From positions 1,922,001 through 1,986,000 of the forward strand of contig NC_015865.1 in assembly GCF_000221185.1 (NCBI RefSeq): 64,000 bases of DNA. The letters are read 5' to 3'. Position 1 is the stretch's first letter. Every line of letters begins with the position of its first letter. The DNA comes from Thermococcus sp. 4557 (lineage in GTDB: Archaea; Methanobacteriota_B; Thermococci; Thermococcales; Thermococcaceae). A program made the translations under genes and the position numbers. The notes under the pieces were generated by a model. That model made no database searches and was not told the origin of the DNA. It saw nothing but the letters and a program-made list of their open reading frames with translations. Positions 43,918 through 51,775 of the stretch are shown here, one piece after another.

Positions 43918-44460
43918 ATGGATGAGATAACCCTCGCGGCTCTCCTGATAATGATATCCATCCCATACTTCGGCATCTATCCCGCTTACCTCTTCAGAAG
44001 GGGACGGCTCTCTGCGAGCTCCCTCGCGGTTTATATCTCCTTCACCCTCTCGATGGTTTTCATGGCAATCGGCGCAGTGTTCGATTCCCTCCCACTCGTT
44101 CTCCTGTCCTTTACCGCCTTGATTGTGACCGGTCTGCTGGCCTACCTCTCGAGGAAGAAACTTGAAGAGGATGCCTACTCGGTGGAGGTGGACCCAGATG
44201 AACACTTCAGACCCGAATGGCTCGTCCGGCTCGACGCCACCTTCTCGGTGTGGCTTGCCTACCGGCTGGGTTCTACAAGGGCGGCTCTCCTGAACGTCCT
44301 GCTAACTTACGTCACCGTGGTTGGGGTCATCGCACTCATGAATCACTCCTTCGGCGGCCACTTCCCCCTGAAATCCTTCGCGGCGCTCTACGCGGTTGTA
44401 ATGGTTTTCCAGTTCAGGGGTGCCTACCGAAGGCTCTACGAGAAAACCGGAATCGACTGA
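43918..44460 (+). CDS. Membrane protein of unknown function
   Basis: A 180-residue protein with about five hydrophobic helices, separated into two groups by a charged loop (SRKKLEEDAYSVEVDPDEH, about 78-98). No family recognised. ATG 43918 has a TATA-like TTTTTAATC (about 43880-43889) about 30 bases upstream. It is the last GC-rich gene before the AT-rich block. Confidence 0.65.
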   Translation: MDEITLAALLIMISIPYFGIYPAYLFRRGRLSASSLAVYISFTLSMVFMAIGAVFDSLPLVLLSFTALIVTGLLAYLSRKKLEEDAYSVEVDPDEHFRPEWLVRLDATFSVWLAYRLGSTRAALLNVLLTYVTVVGVIALMNHSFGGHFPLKSFAALYAVVMVFQFRGAYRRLYEKTGID

Positions 44461-44759
44461 ACGCGATAGATAGTTTTTTTCTCTATAATACCATTCACGT
44501 TGAGCTAGGGAATTCTATTGAAAAAATAAGTTAGCTACTTGTTATTGCCATCGCTAAAAAGTTATATGGGAATTTAGATTGCACGTCGGAGGCTACAGTC
44601 TAGTGGAACTAGGTCGCTTAAAGATAATGTCCCATACTTTTAACCCTCGCACTTGGTAGGGGGAAGAAATTACTTTTTTGATAACTTTAAGAGATATTTG
44701 GTCTAATCATTCGTTAATTTTATTAAATGTATGAGGCAAGTAATTAACTAGGTGGTTAT
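44461..44759. other. AT-rich intergenic block before the transglutaminase gene
   Basis: Nearly 300 bases of low-GC sequence without a gene, in sharp contrast to the left neighbour. Several TATA-like strings occur and AGGTGG precedes the next ATG. No RNA gene or clear repeat was recognised. Confidence 0.5.
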
Positions 44760-46871
44760 ATGCAGAAAAAGACGACTCTCTTGATTGTTGGAGTCGTAGT
44801 GATACTACTTACTGTTATGATTATCCAGAAAGACGACCATGACCTTTTGAGCTTTAAGGAAGAACTGACAACATACAAAACAGACCCCTTCAACCCTGAT
44901 ACGGATGGGGATGGGTTGCTAGACGGCGAGGAAGTCAAAATATACAAAACAGATCCCTTAAATGTGGATACAGACAGAGATGGTTTAACTGACGCTGAAG
45001 AACTAAAGATACATCACACAAATCCCTTAGGACAGGACACGGATGGTGATGGATTAACGGATAGGGAAGAACTTCAGTTTAGCACTAACCCACTGTCAAA
45101 AGACTCTGATAACGATGGGCTCTCTGATTTTGATGAGATAACGACGTACAGCACAGATCCTACTACTCCAGATACAGATGGAGATGGATTAACAGATGAA
45201 GAGGAGATTAAAGTTTACTTTACAAAACCCGCAGAACAGGATACAGACGGTGACGGTCTAACCGATATGGAAGAAGTTCGGAAGTATGACACTGACCCAC
45301 TAGATTTAGATACAGATAAAGATGGAGTAAATGATCTCCAAGAGATAACAAAAAACACAGACCCTCACAAGGTGGATACTGATAATGATGGTTTAACGGA
45401 CAAAGAGGAGATCTTTGACTTCGGAACTAATCCGTTGTCAAATGATACTGATGGAGACGCGCTCTCTGATTTAGAGGAGTTAACAATATACAACACTGAC
45501 CCTTCTCTCCCTGATACAGACGGAGATGGCTTAGTCGATTCTAAAGAGCTATCTCTTAAAACAGACCCTATTAGTATGGATAGTGATAAGGACGGTCTTA
45601 CAGACGGTGAAGAAGTTTTAACGTATGGTACTGATCCATTAAAGCCAGATAGTGATGACGATGGGCTAATAGATGGAGAAGAGGTAGTCAATTATAAAAC
45701 CAATCCCCTGCGGGCAGATACTGACGGGGACTACTTGTCGGATAGTTATGAAATTCAGTTAGGAACTGATCCGACTTATGACTGGAGAAACAGGTATGAT
45801 GAAGAGGCGTTTAGGGCAGGCTTGAGCAAGTACTTTAGAGAGAAACTCCGATCAATAACAATCCGTTTTGAAAAGTATGATGCTCCGATAGACAGAGCTT
45901 GGGCTATTTTGAAGTGGATTAATAACACTATCCAGTATGATTATACAAAATCTGGCTATGTTGACACTATAATTTACAACTGGTCAAAACTTACTTATGC
46001 ACAACGGGAACGCTATATCAATCTCACGAGAATTTACTCACCAACTGATACTGCTTACTACTATAAGAGGGGTATTTGTACTGACTATGCAATTCTGACA
46101 GCAGCAATGTTGTTGGACTCTGGTATATCACCCGTATATTTATTGGATATCAATTACGAAAACTCCGAGATTGGACACGCTGCAGTAGCAATTGAGGTCG
46201 AAGGGGAACTCTTCATTCTAGATCAACGATTGCCCATGATACCTGTGGGTAACTATTATTGGTATTGGCTTGTTGGAAATAAACCAAAGATGATTTCAAA
46301 CATAACCTTTTATGAAATAAAACTCGACAAGAACGGAGAGCCCGAAATAACAAATAAGTGGATGTGGGATGGATCGGAAATAAAAGAAAAAGCATACATA
46401 CTAAGTGAAAAGGACCTAGAAACAATTACAGAAATTACAAAGCAGGAATTTTTAAAGCTCTATCAAGGGTATCAAGAAGATTCCAGGTTGGAACCGCTTG
46501 CAGAGCAAGATATGAGGTCTTTGAAGTCAACAGGTGAGCCCTCGGATGCGTACCTTCCATCTGACTTTACAACGGGATGGCTACTTTGGTTACATGATGA
46601 AAGCTTCTGGCTGTATTACCATCCAATTACAGCTCAGAAAGTAGTGGAATACTGGATAGTGCCAATATTTCGGAATGAAGATTGGGCAGAGAAAATCCAA
46701 CAATGCCACAGATTCTATTTGCTTGTTGATTATTTAGAACTAACAAAGACAATAACAATACCTACCACCATTTTCACCACGTCCGACGGGTTGCCAATTC
46801 CTCTTTCATTAACAATAAACATGGACATTGCAATACCAAAGGTTATATTGGCGATTGAAATTGCAAGTTAA
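44760..46871 (+). CDS. Ca-binding repeat protein with transglutaminase-like domain
   Basis: A 703-residue surface protein. An N-terminal hydrophobic anchor (about 6-22) is followed by 13 thrombospondin-type-3-like repeats of the form DxDxDGLxDxEE, about 23 residues apart from 47 to 330, expected to bind calcium. A transglutaminase-like domain follows with the triad C440 (RGICTDY), H473 (GHAAV) and D488 (ILDQR). The C-terminal 200 residues are unassigned. It may crosslink or cleave surface proteins. Codon use is AT-rich and unlike the rest of the window, and no matching flanking gene exists, so recent transfer is likely. AGGTGG lies before the ATG. Confidence 0.85.
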   Translation: MQKKTTLLIVGVVVILLTVMIIQKDDHDLLSFKEELTTYKTDPFNPDTDGDGLLDGEEVKIYKTDPLNVDTDRDGLTDAEELKIHHTNPLGQDTDGDGLTDREELQFSTNPLSKDSDNDGLSDFDEITTYSTDPTTPDTDGDGLTDEEEIKVYFTKPAEQDTDGDGLTDMEEVRKYDTDPLDLDTDKDGVNDLQEITKNTDPHKVDTDNDGLTDKEEIFDFGTNPLSNDTDGDALSDLEELTIYNTDPSLPDTDGDGLVDSKELSLKTDPISMDSDKDGLTDGEEVLTYGTDPLKPDSDDDGLIDGEEVVNYKTNPLRADTDGDYLSDSYEIQLGTDPTYDWRNRYDEEAFRAGLSKYFREKLRSITIRFEKYDAPIDRAWAILKWINNTIQYDYTKSGYVDTIIYNWSKLTYAQRERYINLTRIYSPTDTAYYYKRGICTDYAILTAAMLLDSGISPVYLLDINYENSEIGHAAVAIEVEGELFILDQRLPMIPVGNYYWYWLVGNKPKMISNITFYEIKLDKNGEPEITNKWMWDGSEIKEKAYILSEKDLETITEITKQEFLKLYQGYQEDSRLEPLAEQDMRSLKSTGEPSDAYLPSDFTTGWLLWLHDESFWLYYHPITAQKVVEYWIVPIFRNEDWAEKIQQCHRFYLLVDYLELTKTITIPTTIFTTSDGLPIPLSLTINMDIAIPKVILAIEIAS

Positions 46872-46964
46872 CCATATTTTTTCTTCTTATCAAACTTTCC
46901 AACAAAGATAGTTAGGATGCTAAAAGGTTAAATCCCGAAGCGCGTAGGAAAGACCGGGGGTTCG

Positions 46965-47486
46965 ATGGCGGAAGGGGCCGAAGCGGGCGGAGAAGTCTCC
47001 AGACGGGAGGAACTGGAGGAGCTTGAGGAGGCACTGAGCGTAGCCGACCACGTCCACAAGGTCTTCGTGATGGCTCTCATAGTTTCCACCATAATCTCTG
47101 GGGGCATATGGATCTACGAGAGGGTCGTTCATTCGAAGGCGGTTCCGATTCCCCTCGAGATACAGGCGATGGTGGTTTTCCTCGTGGCCTTCGCCGCGAC
47201 CTTCTACATAACAAACGCGAGAAAGATGAGGCACGGCTACGCCATCACCGGGGCCGTTCTGCTGCTTCTGGCCCTCTGGGGCGTTGAAACTGTTCTCAGC
47301 AGGGTCGAATCGGCGGAGGAGAGGATACTGATAGTTTCATCCCTCATCCTTGGAATCATAGGGCACGTTCTCTACTCGAACAGAAAACTGATGGAAAGGG
47401 TCGAGTGGCTCCTGATGCTGCTCCTTGGGGGCATCCTAATCGCCGTGCTCCTCGTCTGGCTGTTCACCCTTCGAGCAGGTCTTTAA
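46965..47486 (+). CDS. Four-span membrane protein of unknown function
   Basis: A 173-residue protein: a charged N-terminal helix (about 10-28), then about four membrane helices (34-52, 67-85, 94-110 and 120-172 as two). No family recognised. Base composition returns to the GC-rich norm here, marking the right edge of the AT-rich block. Its 3' end overlaps the convergent pgk gene by 23 bases. Confidence 0.65.
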   Translation: MAEGAEAGGEVSRREELEELEEALSVADHVHKVFVMALIVSTIISGGIWIYERVVHSKAVPIPLEIQAMVVFLVAFAATFYITNARKMRHGYAITGAVLLLLALWGVETVLSRVESAEERILIVSSLILGIIGHVLYSNRKLMERVEWLLMLLLGGILIAVLLVWLFTLRAGL

Positions 47487-48699
47487 ATCGTTCGTAGCTC
47501 TCCCTGAATGCCTCCAGGACTGGGAGCTTTTCACCGGCGAAGAAGCTCAGCATCGCGCCGCCGCCTGTGGAGACGTGACTTATGCCCGTTATGTTGTGCT
47601 GGTATATGCTGGCTATGGAATGTCCTCCCCCGACTATGCTGAAGGCCGGGCTCTCCCCTATCGCCCTGAAGACGCCGACTGTGCCCACCGCGAACTCCTC
47701 GCGCTCAAAGACTCCCATCGGTCCGTTGGCGACTATTATCTTTGCCCCCATGAGCACCTCGCGGTACTTCTCAACGGTCCTTGAACCTATGTCGAGTATC
47801 GGGTGCTCGTCGAACAGCCACTTATCCTCGCTCAGCAGGTCAACCTCAACGCGCTCCCCCCTGTAATCGACGGCAAAATCAACGGGGGTCCTCACGTAGG
47901 GGTAGAACTCGTTGAGTATCTCCTCGGCCCAGTCCACCAGTTCGAGAAGGCCCTTCCTCTCCATGAACTCGAGGTTAGAGTCGCCGAGGTGGAAGCCCTT
48001 GGCGAGGGTGAACACGTGACCGACCAGTCCTCCGGTGAGTATGACCTCGGCCCTGCCGTTCCTCAGAACGTTCTCAGCCACGCGGAGGGAGTCGTCAACC
48101 TTCGCACCGCCGAGCACGTAAACACGGGGCTTCTCCTGGGTCTCGTATGCCCTTGTGAGTGCCTGGACCTCCTTCTCCATGAGGAAACCCATTATCATGG
48201 GCTTCAGTCTTGCGAAGCCCACCAGGGAAGGCTGGGAGCGGTGGGTCGCCGCGAAGGCATCGTTCACGACGTAATCTATCAGGGGCGCGAGTTTTCTCAC
48301 GAAAAACGTCTTCTCGCAATCTTCAATCGGCTTGTATTTGACCTCCTCCGCGGCGAAGCGGAGGTTCTCTAACATGATGGCCTCTCCGGGTTTCAGCGCC
48401 GTTATCTTCTCGCGGGCGTATTTTCCGAAGATGTCCTCCACGTACTCCACTTCCTGGCCGAGCAACCCGCTTAGTATCTCGGCGTGCCCCTCTGTGGTGA
48501 TGTAGTCCCCCTTGTACGGCTTGCTCTGGTGCGTCCCTATGACGAGTTTGGCCCCGTGCTCGAGGAGGTATATTACCGTCGGGAGAACCGCCCTGAACCT
48601 GGCGTCGCTGATTATCTTCCCGTCAGTGACCGGCGAATTTAGGTCTGCCCTCAGAAAGACGGTTTTTCCGTGATAGTCAAAGTCGGTGAGCCTGAACAT
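47464..48699 (-). CDS. pgk: Phosphoglycerate kinase
   Basis: A 411-residue phosphoglycerate kinase interconverting 1,3-bisphosphoglycerate and 3-phosphoglycerate. VFLRADLNSPVTDGKI (about 14-29) and a THQSKPYKGDY segment (about 56-66) bind the phosphoglycerate; the GGGHSIA motif near residue 351 binds nucleotide. In Thermococcales glycolysis bypasses this enzyme through GAPOR, so Pgk works mainly in gluconeogenesis. A TGM-like site upstream of its TATA box agrees with activation under gluconeogenic conditions. The ATG follows GGTGATGAA. Confidence 0.95.
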   Translation of the reverse strand: MFRLTDFDYHGKTVFLRADLNSPVTDGKIISDARFRAVLPTVIYLLEHGAKLVIGTHQSKPYKGDYITTEGHAEILSGLLGQEVEYVEDIFGKYAREKITALKPGEAIMLENLRFAAEEVKYKPIEDCEKTFFVRKLAPLIDYVVNDAFAATHRSQPSLVGFARLKPMIMGFLMEKEVQALTRAYETQEKPRVYVLGGAKVDDSLRVAENVLRNGRAEVILTGGLVGHVFTLAKGFHLGDSNLEFMERKGLLELVDWAEEILNEFYPYVRTPVDFAVDYRGERVEVDLLSEDKWLFDEHPILDIGSRTVEKYREVLMGAKIIVANGPMGVFEREEFAVGTVGVFRAIGESPAFSIVGGGHSIASIYQHNITGISHVSTGGGAMLSFFAGEKLPVLEAFRESYERFKDLLEG

Positions 48700-48746
48700 T
48701 TCATCACCGCGTGGATGTTAAATCGGCGGGGTTAAAAACTTATTTT

Positions 48747-48763
48747 GAACACCTGCGGTGATA
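48747..48763. promoter_or_regulatory. TGM-like site (Tgr/TrmBL1) upstream of the pgk TATA box
   Basis: On the minus strand it reads TATCAC-N5-GTGTTC: one half-site is perfect and the second matches four of six (GTGTTC against GTGATA). It lies immediately upstream of the TATA-like AGTTTTTAAC (about 48731-48740), the position described for gluconeogenic genes activated by Tgr. Confidence 0.6.
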
Positions 48764-48844
48764 ACAGCGCCTCCGGGGAAAGAGATTTATAAAATAAAGA
48801 CGAAAGAATCGTGATAATGGACTTCACTTTCATGGGTGAGACTG

Positions 48845-50983
48845 ATGCCGTGGACCCCGGATTTAATAAGGCTGGCATCCAGGGAAACGCTCGTTGGAGA
48901 CGTAATCGAGCTGCTGAAGAGAATGGGCTTCAGGGACTACGAGAGGGTGGCGGGCAGGAAGGAGTGGGGAATAGACGTCGTGGCGATAAGGGACGACCCC
49001 ATAGCTGGGACCGAGAAGGTTGTTCTGGCGGTTCATTCCAAGGGGCTGGCCTCTTCGAGGGACGTCAACGTCTTCGCTGACCTGGTGAACAAATACAGGG
49101 CGGATAAGGGAATACTGATATCCCCCGCAGGATTCACGAAGGACGCCAAGGTTCTAATATCCAGGGAGCATAGGGGGAGGGTGGTTCCGTGGGACGGCGA
49201 GAAGCTCGCCTCCCTGTTCAACAACTACCGGATGGAACCGCCCGCCGATCTTGTGGAGCGGCTTAAGGCCGAGACGGAGACGGGAGAAGAAAAAAGTCCC
49301 CTGAATGAGTTCGAGCTCGATGCCCCGCTTCTCCATGACTTTTCACCCGAGGCAGTGCTCGGAAAGGTGGCATCGTTCGCGGCTTCCAAATACCCTGTGA
49401 AGCCGGAGGAGGTGAAGCTCGAGTCCATCTCAGTCTCCCTGTCCAGTGCGTACATATTCTCCTGGTCCGTCGAGGGGGATGGTGAAAAGGACAAGGCGGT
49501 GGTGTTTTCGGAGGACCGCATAGTCCTCAGGGCAACGCAGGACAAGAACCTTAGCGTCCCCGTAACCAAGGCCCTCCTGAACGACGGCTCGATTATCCAC
49601 GTCACGGAGCGTGAGGTGGAGGTTCCCCTCAGTCCAAGCGAGGCGGTCTTCGTCCTTAAAGCCGTCGCCGCAAAGGAGCTCGGCGTTCCAGAGGGCCGGG
49701 TGACCATCCATGAGAGGAAGAAAGTCTACGTTCCCAAAGAGGCCAGACTCGAGGTCCGGGTGGGTGAAAACCTGGCCAGTGCCAGGGTCGATCTGGAGCG
49801 CGGAGAGGTAACCTTCGAGATGAACCCCCTGCCCGATGACTACTTCGTTGAGAGGGTTCGGGACATCGTTCGGAAGCAGACGGGGGAGGAAATCGGCGAG
49901 TACGAGCTCAAGAGAACAAACGGGAAGGTTAAGGTATCCGGAAAGACGGAGCGCTTCTCATTCGAGGCCCAGTTCAACGGCTACACAGGCAGGCTTCTTG
50001 GGATGGAGGCCCTCATGAGCGACGACGCCCTCAACGAACTACTGAGAAACGCCTATCCGCAGGGCAGGGTCATCAACCTCGAGAAGGGCAAGAAGGCCGC
50101 CATCGCGGACATACTGCTTGAGGGGGGCGTGGCCGTTGTCAGCGTCGATCTCACAGACGGCAGCTATGAGGAAGTTAGGAGGCTCCCATCGCCCGAAGAC
50201 GCCTTCGAAAACGCCCGGACTGTCATAGAGGGCAACTTTCCGCTGAGAGACCTGGTTATGGAATCATACCGTGTGCTGGAGCACAAGTACCTGGAGCTGG
50301 TTCTTGAGAGCGCCGATGGAAAGGCCGTCGTGAAGGTGGACGGCTCGACGGGGGACGTCCTCGACTACCTCGTCGAGGTGACGCCCGAGAGGGCGAAGGA
50401 GATAGTCTCCGAGAAGTATCCCGACTTTGAGATAAAGTCCATCGAGGGAACCGAAACCGAGTACACCGTTACCGCCGAGAACGACCGCCACATGGTAACC
50501 GTCAGAGTCAGCAGGGACGGAAAGCTCATCGAGGAGACTGACCGTGTTCTGAGAAGGGACCTAGCCGAGAGGATGGCAGTCGAGGCCGCGAAGGAGATAG
50601 ACGAGGAGGCTGTGATAAGGTCGGTAACGCTCAACGAGAACTGGGAGGTCGAATTCGCCGGAAGAACGAAGGTCGGGAGGTTCGTCCTCCACAGAACCAC
50701 TGGGGAAGTTCTGAAGAGCGACGTCCGCTTCACGGAGATGGCGATAAAGGAGTCCTACCTCGCGCATGTGAGGGAGAAATACAAGGAAGAACGGCCCGCG
50801 GTGGAGCGCCTCGTCCTCTACGAGGAGAGGGGCTACGTCCACATCAAGGTGGCGGGGAAGGAGACTCTCTACTACGCAAGGATAGACACAGGAACCGGGA
50901 AGATAATAAGTGAGGACAGGGCGCCGACAAAGGGAATAACGGCAAAGCTGAAGCAGCTTCAGCTGGACAGCAAATACAAGTGA
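48845..50983 (+). CDS. Mrr-like nuclease domain fused to PepSY-like repeats
   Basis: A 712-residue protein. Residues about 8-120 look like an Mrr-type restriction-endonuclease fold: VIELLKRMGFRDYERV then GIDVVA (D44) and LAVHSKG (H64, K66), in the place of the PD-(D/E)XK core. The long remainder (about 150-700) holds several repeats of about 75 residues with a helix and a three-strand sheet, such as ERAKEIVSEKYPDFEIKSI, that resemble PepSY domains. No membrane segment is seen. ATG 48845 has GGTGA upstream; GTG 48836 is also in frame. The nuclease may be active or a DNA-binding relic. No methylase lies nearby. Confidence 0.72.
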   Translation: MPWTPDLIRLASRETLVGDVIELLKRMGFRDYERVAGRKEWGIDVVAIRDDPIAGTEKVVLAVHSKGLASSRDVNVFADLVNKYRADKGILISPAGFTKDAKVLISREHRGRVVPWDGEKLASLFNNYRMEPPADLVERLKAETETGEEKSPLNEFELDAPLLHDFSPEAVLGKVASFAASKYPVKPEEVKLESISVSLSSAYIFSWSVEGDGEKDKAVVFSEDRIVLRATQDKNLSVPVTKALLNDGSIIHVTEREVEVPLSPSEAVFVLKAVAAKELGVPEGRVTIHERKKVYVPKEARLEVRVGENLASARVDLERGEVTFEMNPLPDDYFVERVRDIVRKQTGEEIGEYELKRTNGKVKVSGKTERFSFEAQFNGYTGRLLGMEALMSDDALNELLRNAYPQGRVINLEKGKKAAIADILLEGGVAVVSVDLTDGSYEEVRRLPSPEDAFENARTVIEGNFPLRDLVMESYRVLEHKYLELVLESADGKAVVKVDGSTGDVLDYLVEVTPERAKEIVSEKYPDFEIKSIEGTETEYTVTAENDRHMVTVRVSRDGKLIEETDRVLRRDLAERMAVEAAKEIDEEAVIRSVTLNENWEVEFAGRTKVGRFVLHRTTGEVLKSDVRFTEMAIKESYLAHVREKYKEERPAVERLVLYEERGYVHIKVAGKETLYYARIDTGTGKIISEDRAPTKGITAKLKQLQLDSKYK

Positions 50984-51607
50984 TCAGGCCATCAGCATGC
51001 TTTCTATCATCCTGATGGCTTCCATTATCTTCCTCTCTGGCTTTTCTTCGTTCTTCGGTATCTCGAGGTTTATAACGAGCCGCTCCTCCTTGTCGTCCTC
51101 GAAGTCGTATATCTCCAGCTCCTCCACCTCGACGTCCTCGAAGATGCTCTCCAGCTCCGGGCTGAGTATCTTCTTGTCGTTGCCGTAGACCTCGACGCGG
51201 ACCACCTCGTCGGTCGTTGAGGCGACGACGACTATGTCGTAGGCGCCGACCTTCTTGACGAAGCGCAGCGCACTTCCGTAGCCCTCCACTTCCTCCTTGA
51301 AGCCGAGCTGGCGCATGGTGCTCCTTATTGCCTCCGTCTTGCTCTTTATCCTGTTGAGAATCCTCTCGCGGAGTTTGTAGCTCTCAAGGAGGGCCTTCTT
51401 TATTCCCTCTCCGGCTTCCTCGACGGTACCCTCCCATATACCGGTAACCCGTATGCCGGATGATGTGGGCTTGAGCTCGATCTTGATGGAATCAACGTCA
51501 AAGTCTCGCAGGTCGTCTATTTTAAGCTCGCTGAGCGTGAGAATGTCGAACTCCATCCTCACAATGTTCCCGAAGGCTTTGCCTTTGAACTTCACCTTCA
51601 TCACCAT
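50984..51607 (-). CDS. Unknown protein of 207 residues
   Basis: A charged alpha/beta protein without membrane segments. The middle (about 75-100) is helical and basic, and the C-terminus ends in EEKPERKIMEAIRMIESML. No family recognised. ATG 51607 sits about 25 bases after the TATA-like GTTTTTAAAC, suggesting a leaderless mRNA; the ATG two codons later is an alternative. It abuts the stop of the Mrr-like gene, convergent. Confidence 0.65.
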   Translation of the reverse strand: MVMKVKFKGKAFGNIVRMEFDILTLSELKIDDLRDFDVDSIKIELKPTSSGIRVTGIWEGTVEEAGEGIKKALLESYKLRERILNRIKSKTEAIRSTMRQLGFKEEVEGYGSALRFVKKVGAYDIVVVASTTDEVVRVEVYGNDKKILSPELESIFEDVEVEELEIYDFEDDKEERLVINLEIPKNEEKPERKIMEAIRMIESMLMA

Positions 51608-51775
51608 GGGGGGCTTATGGGGACGGTTTAAAAACTCTTCCCCTATTGAAGAAGTCCGCTGACAGCTTTATCTGGCCTTGGCGGCCCCCATGGAAGTGCT
51701 CCGGAAAAGAAACGGATCCAGCACCTCCAGTCCGGTGATGGGGCCTTCGGGAGAGAAAATTGAAAGAGGAGATGG

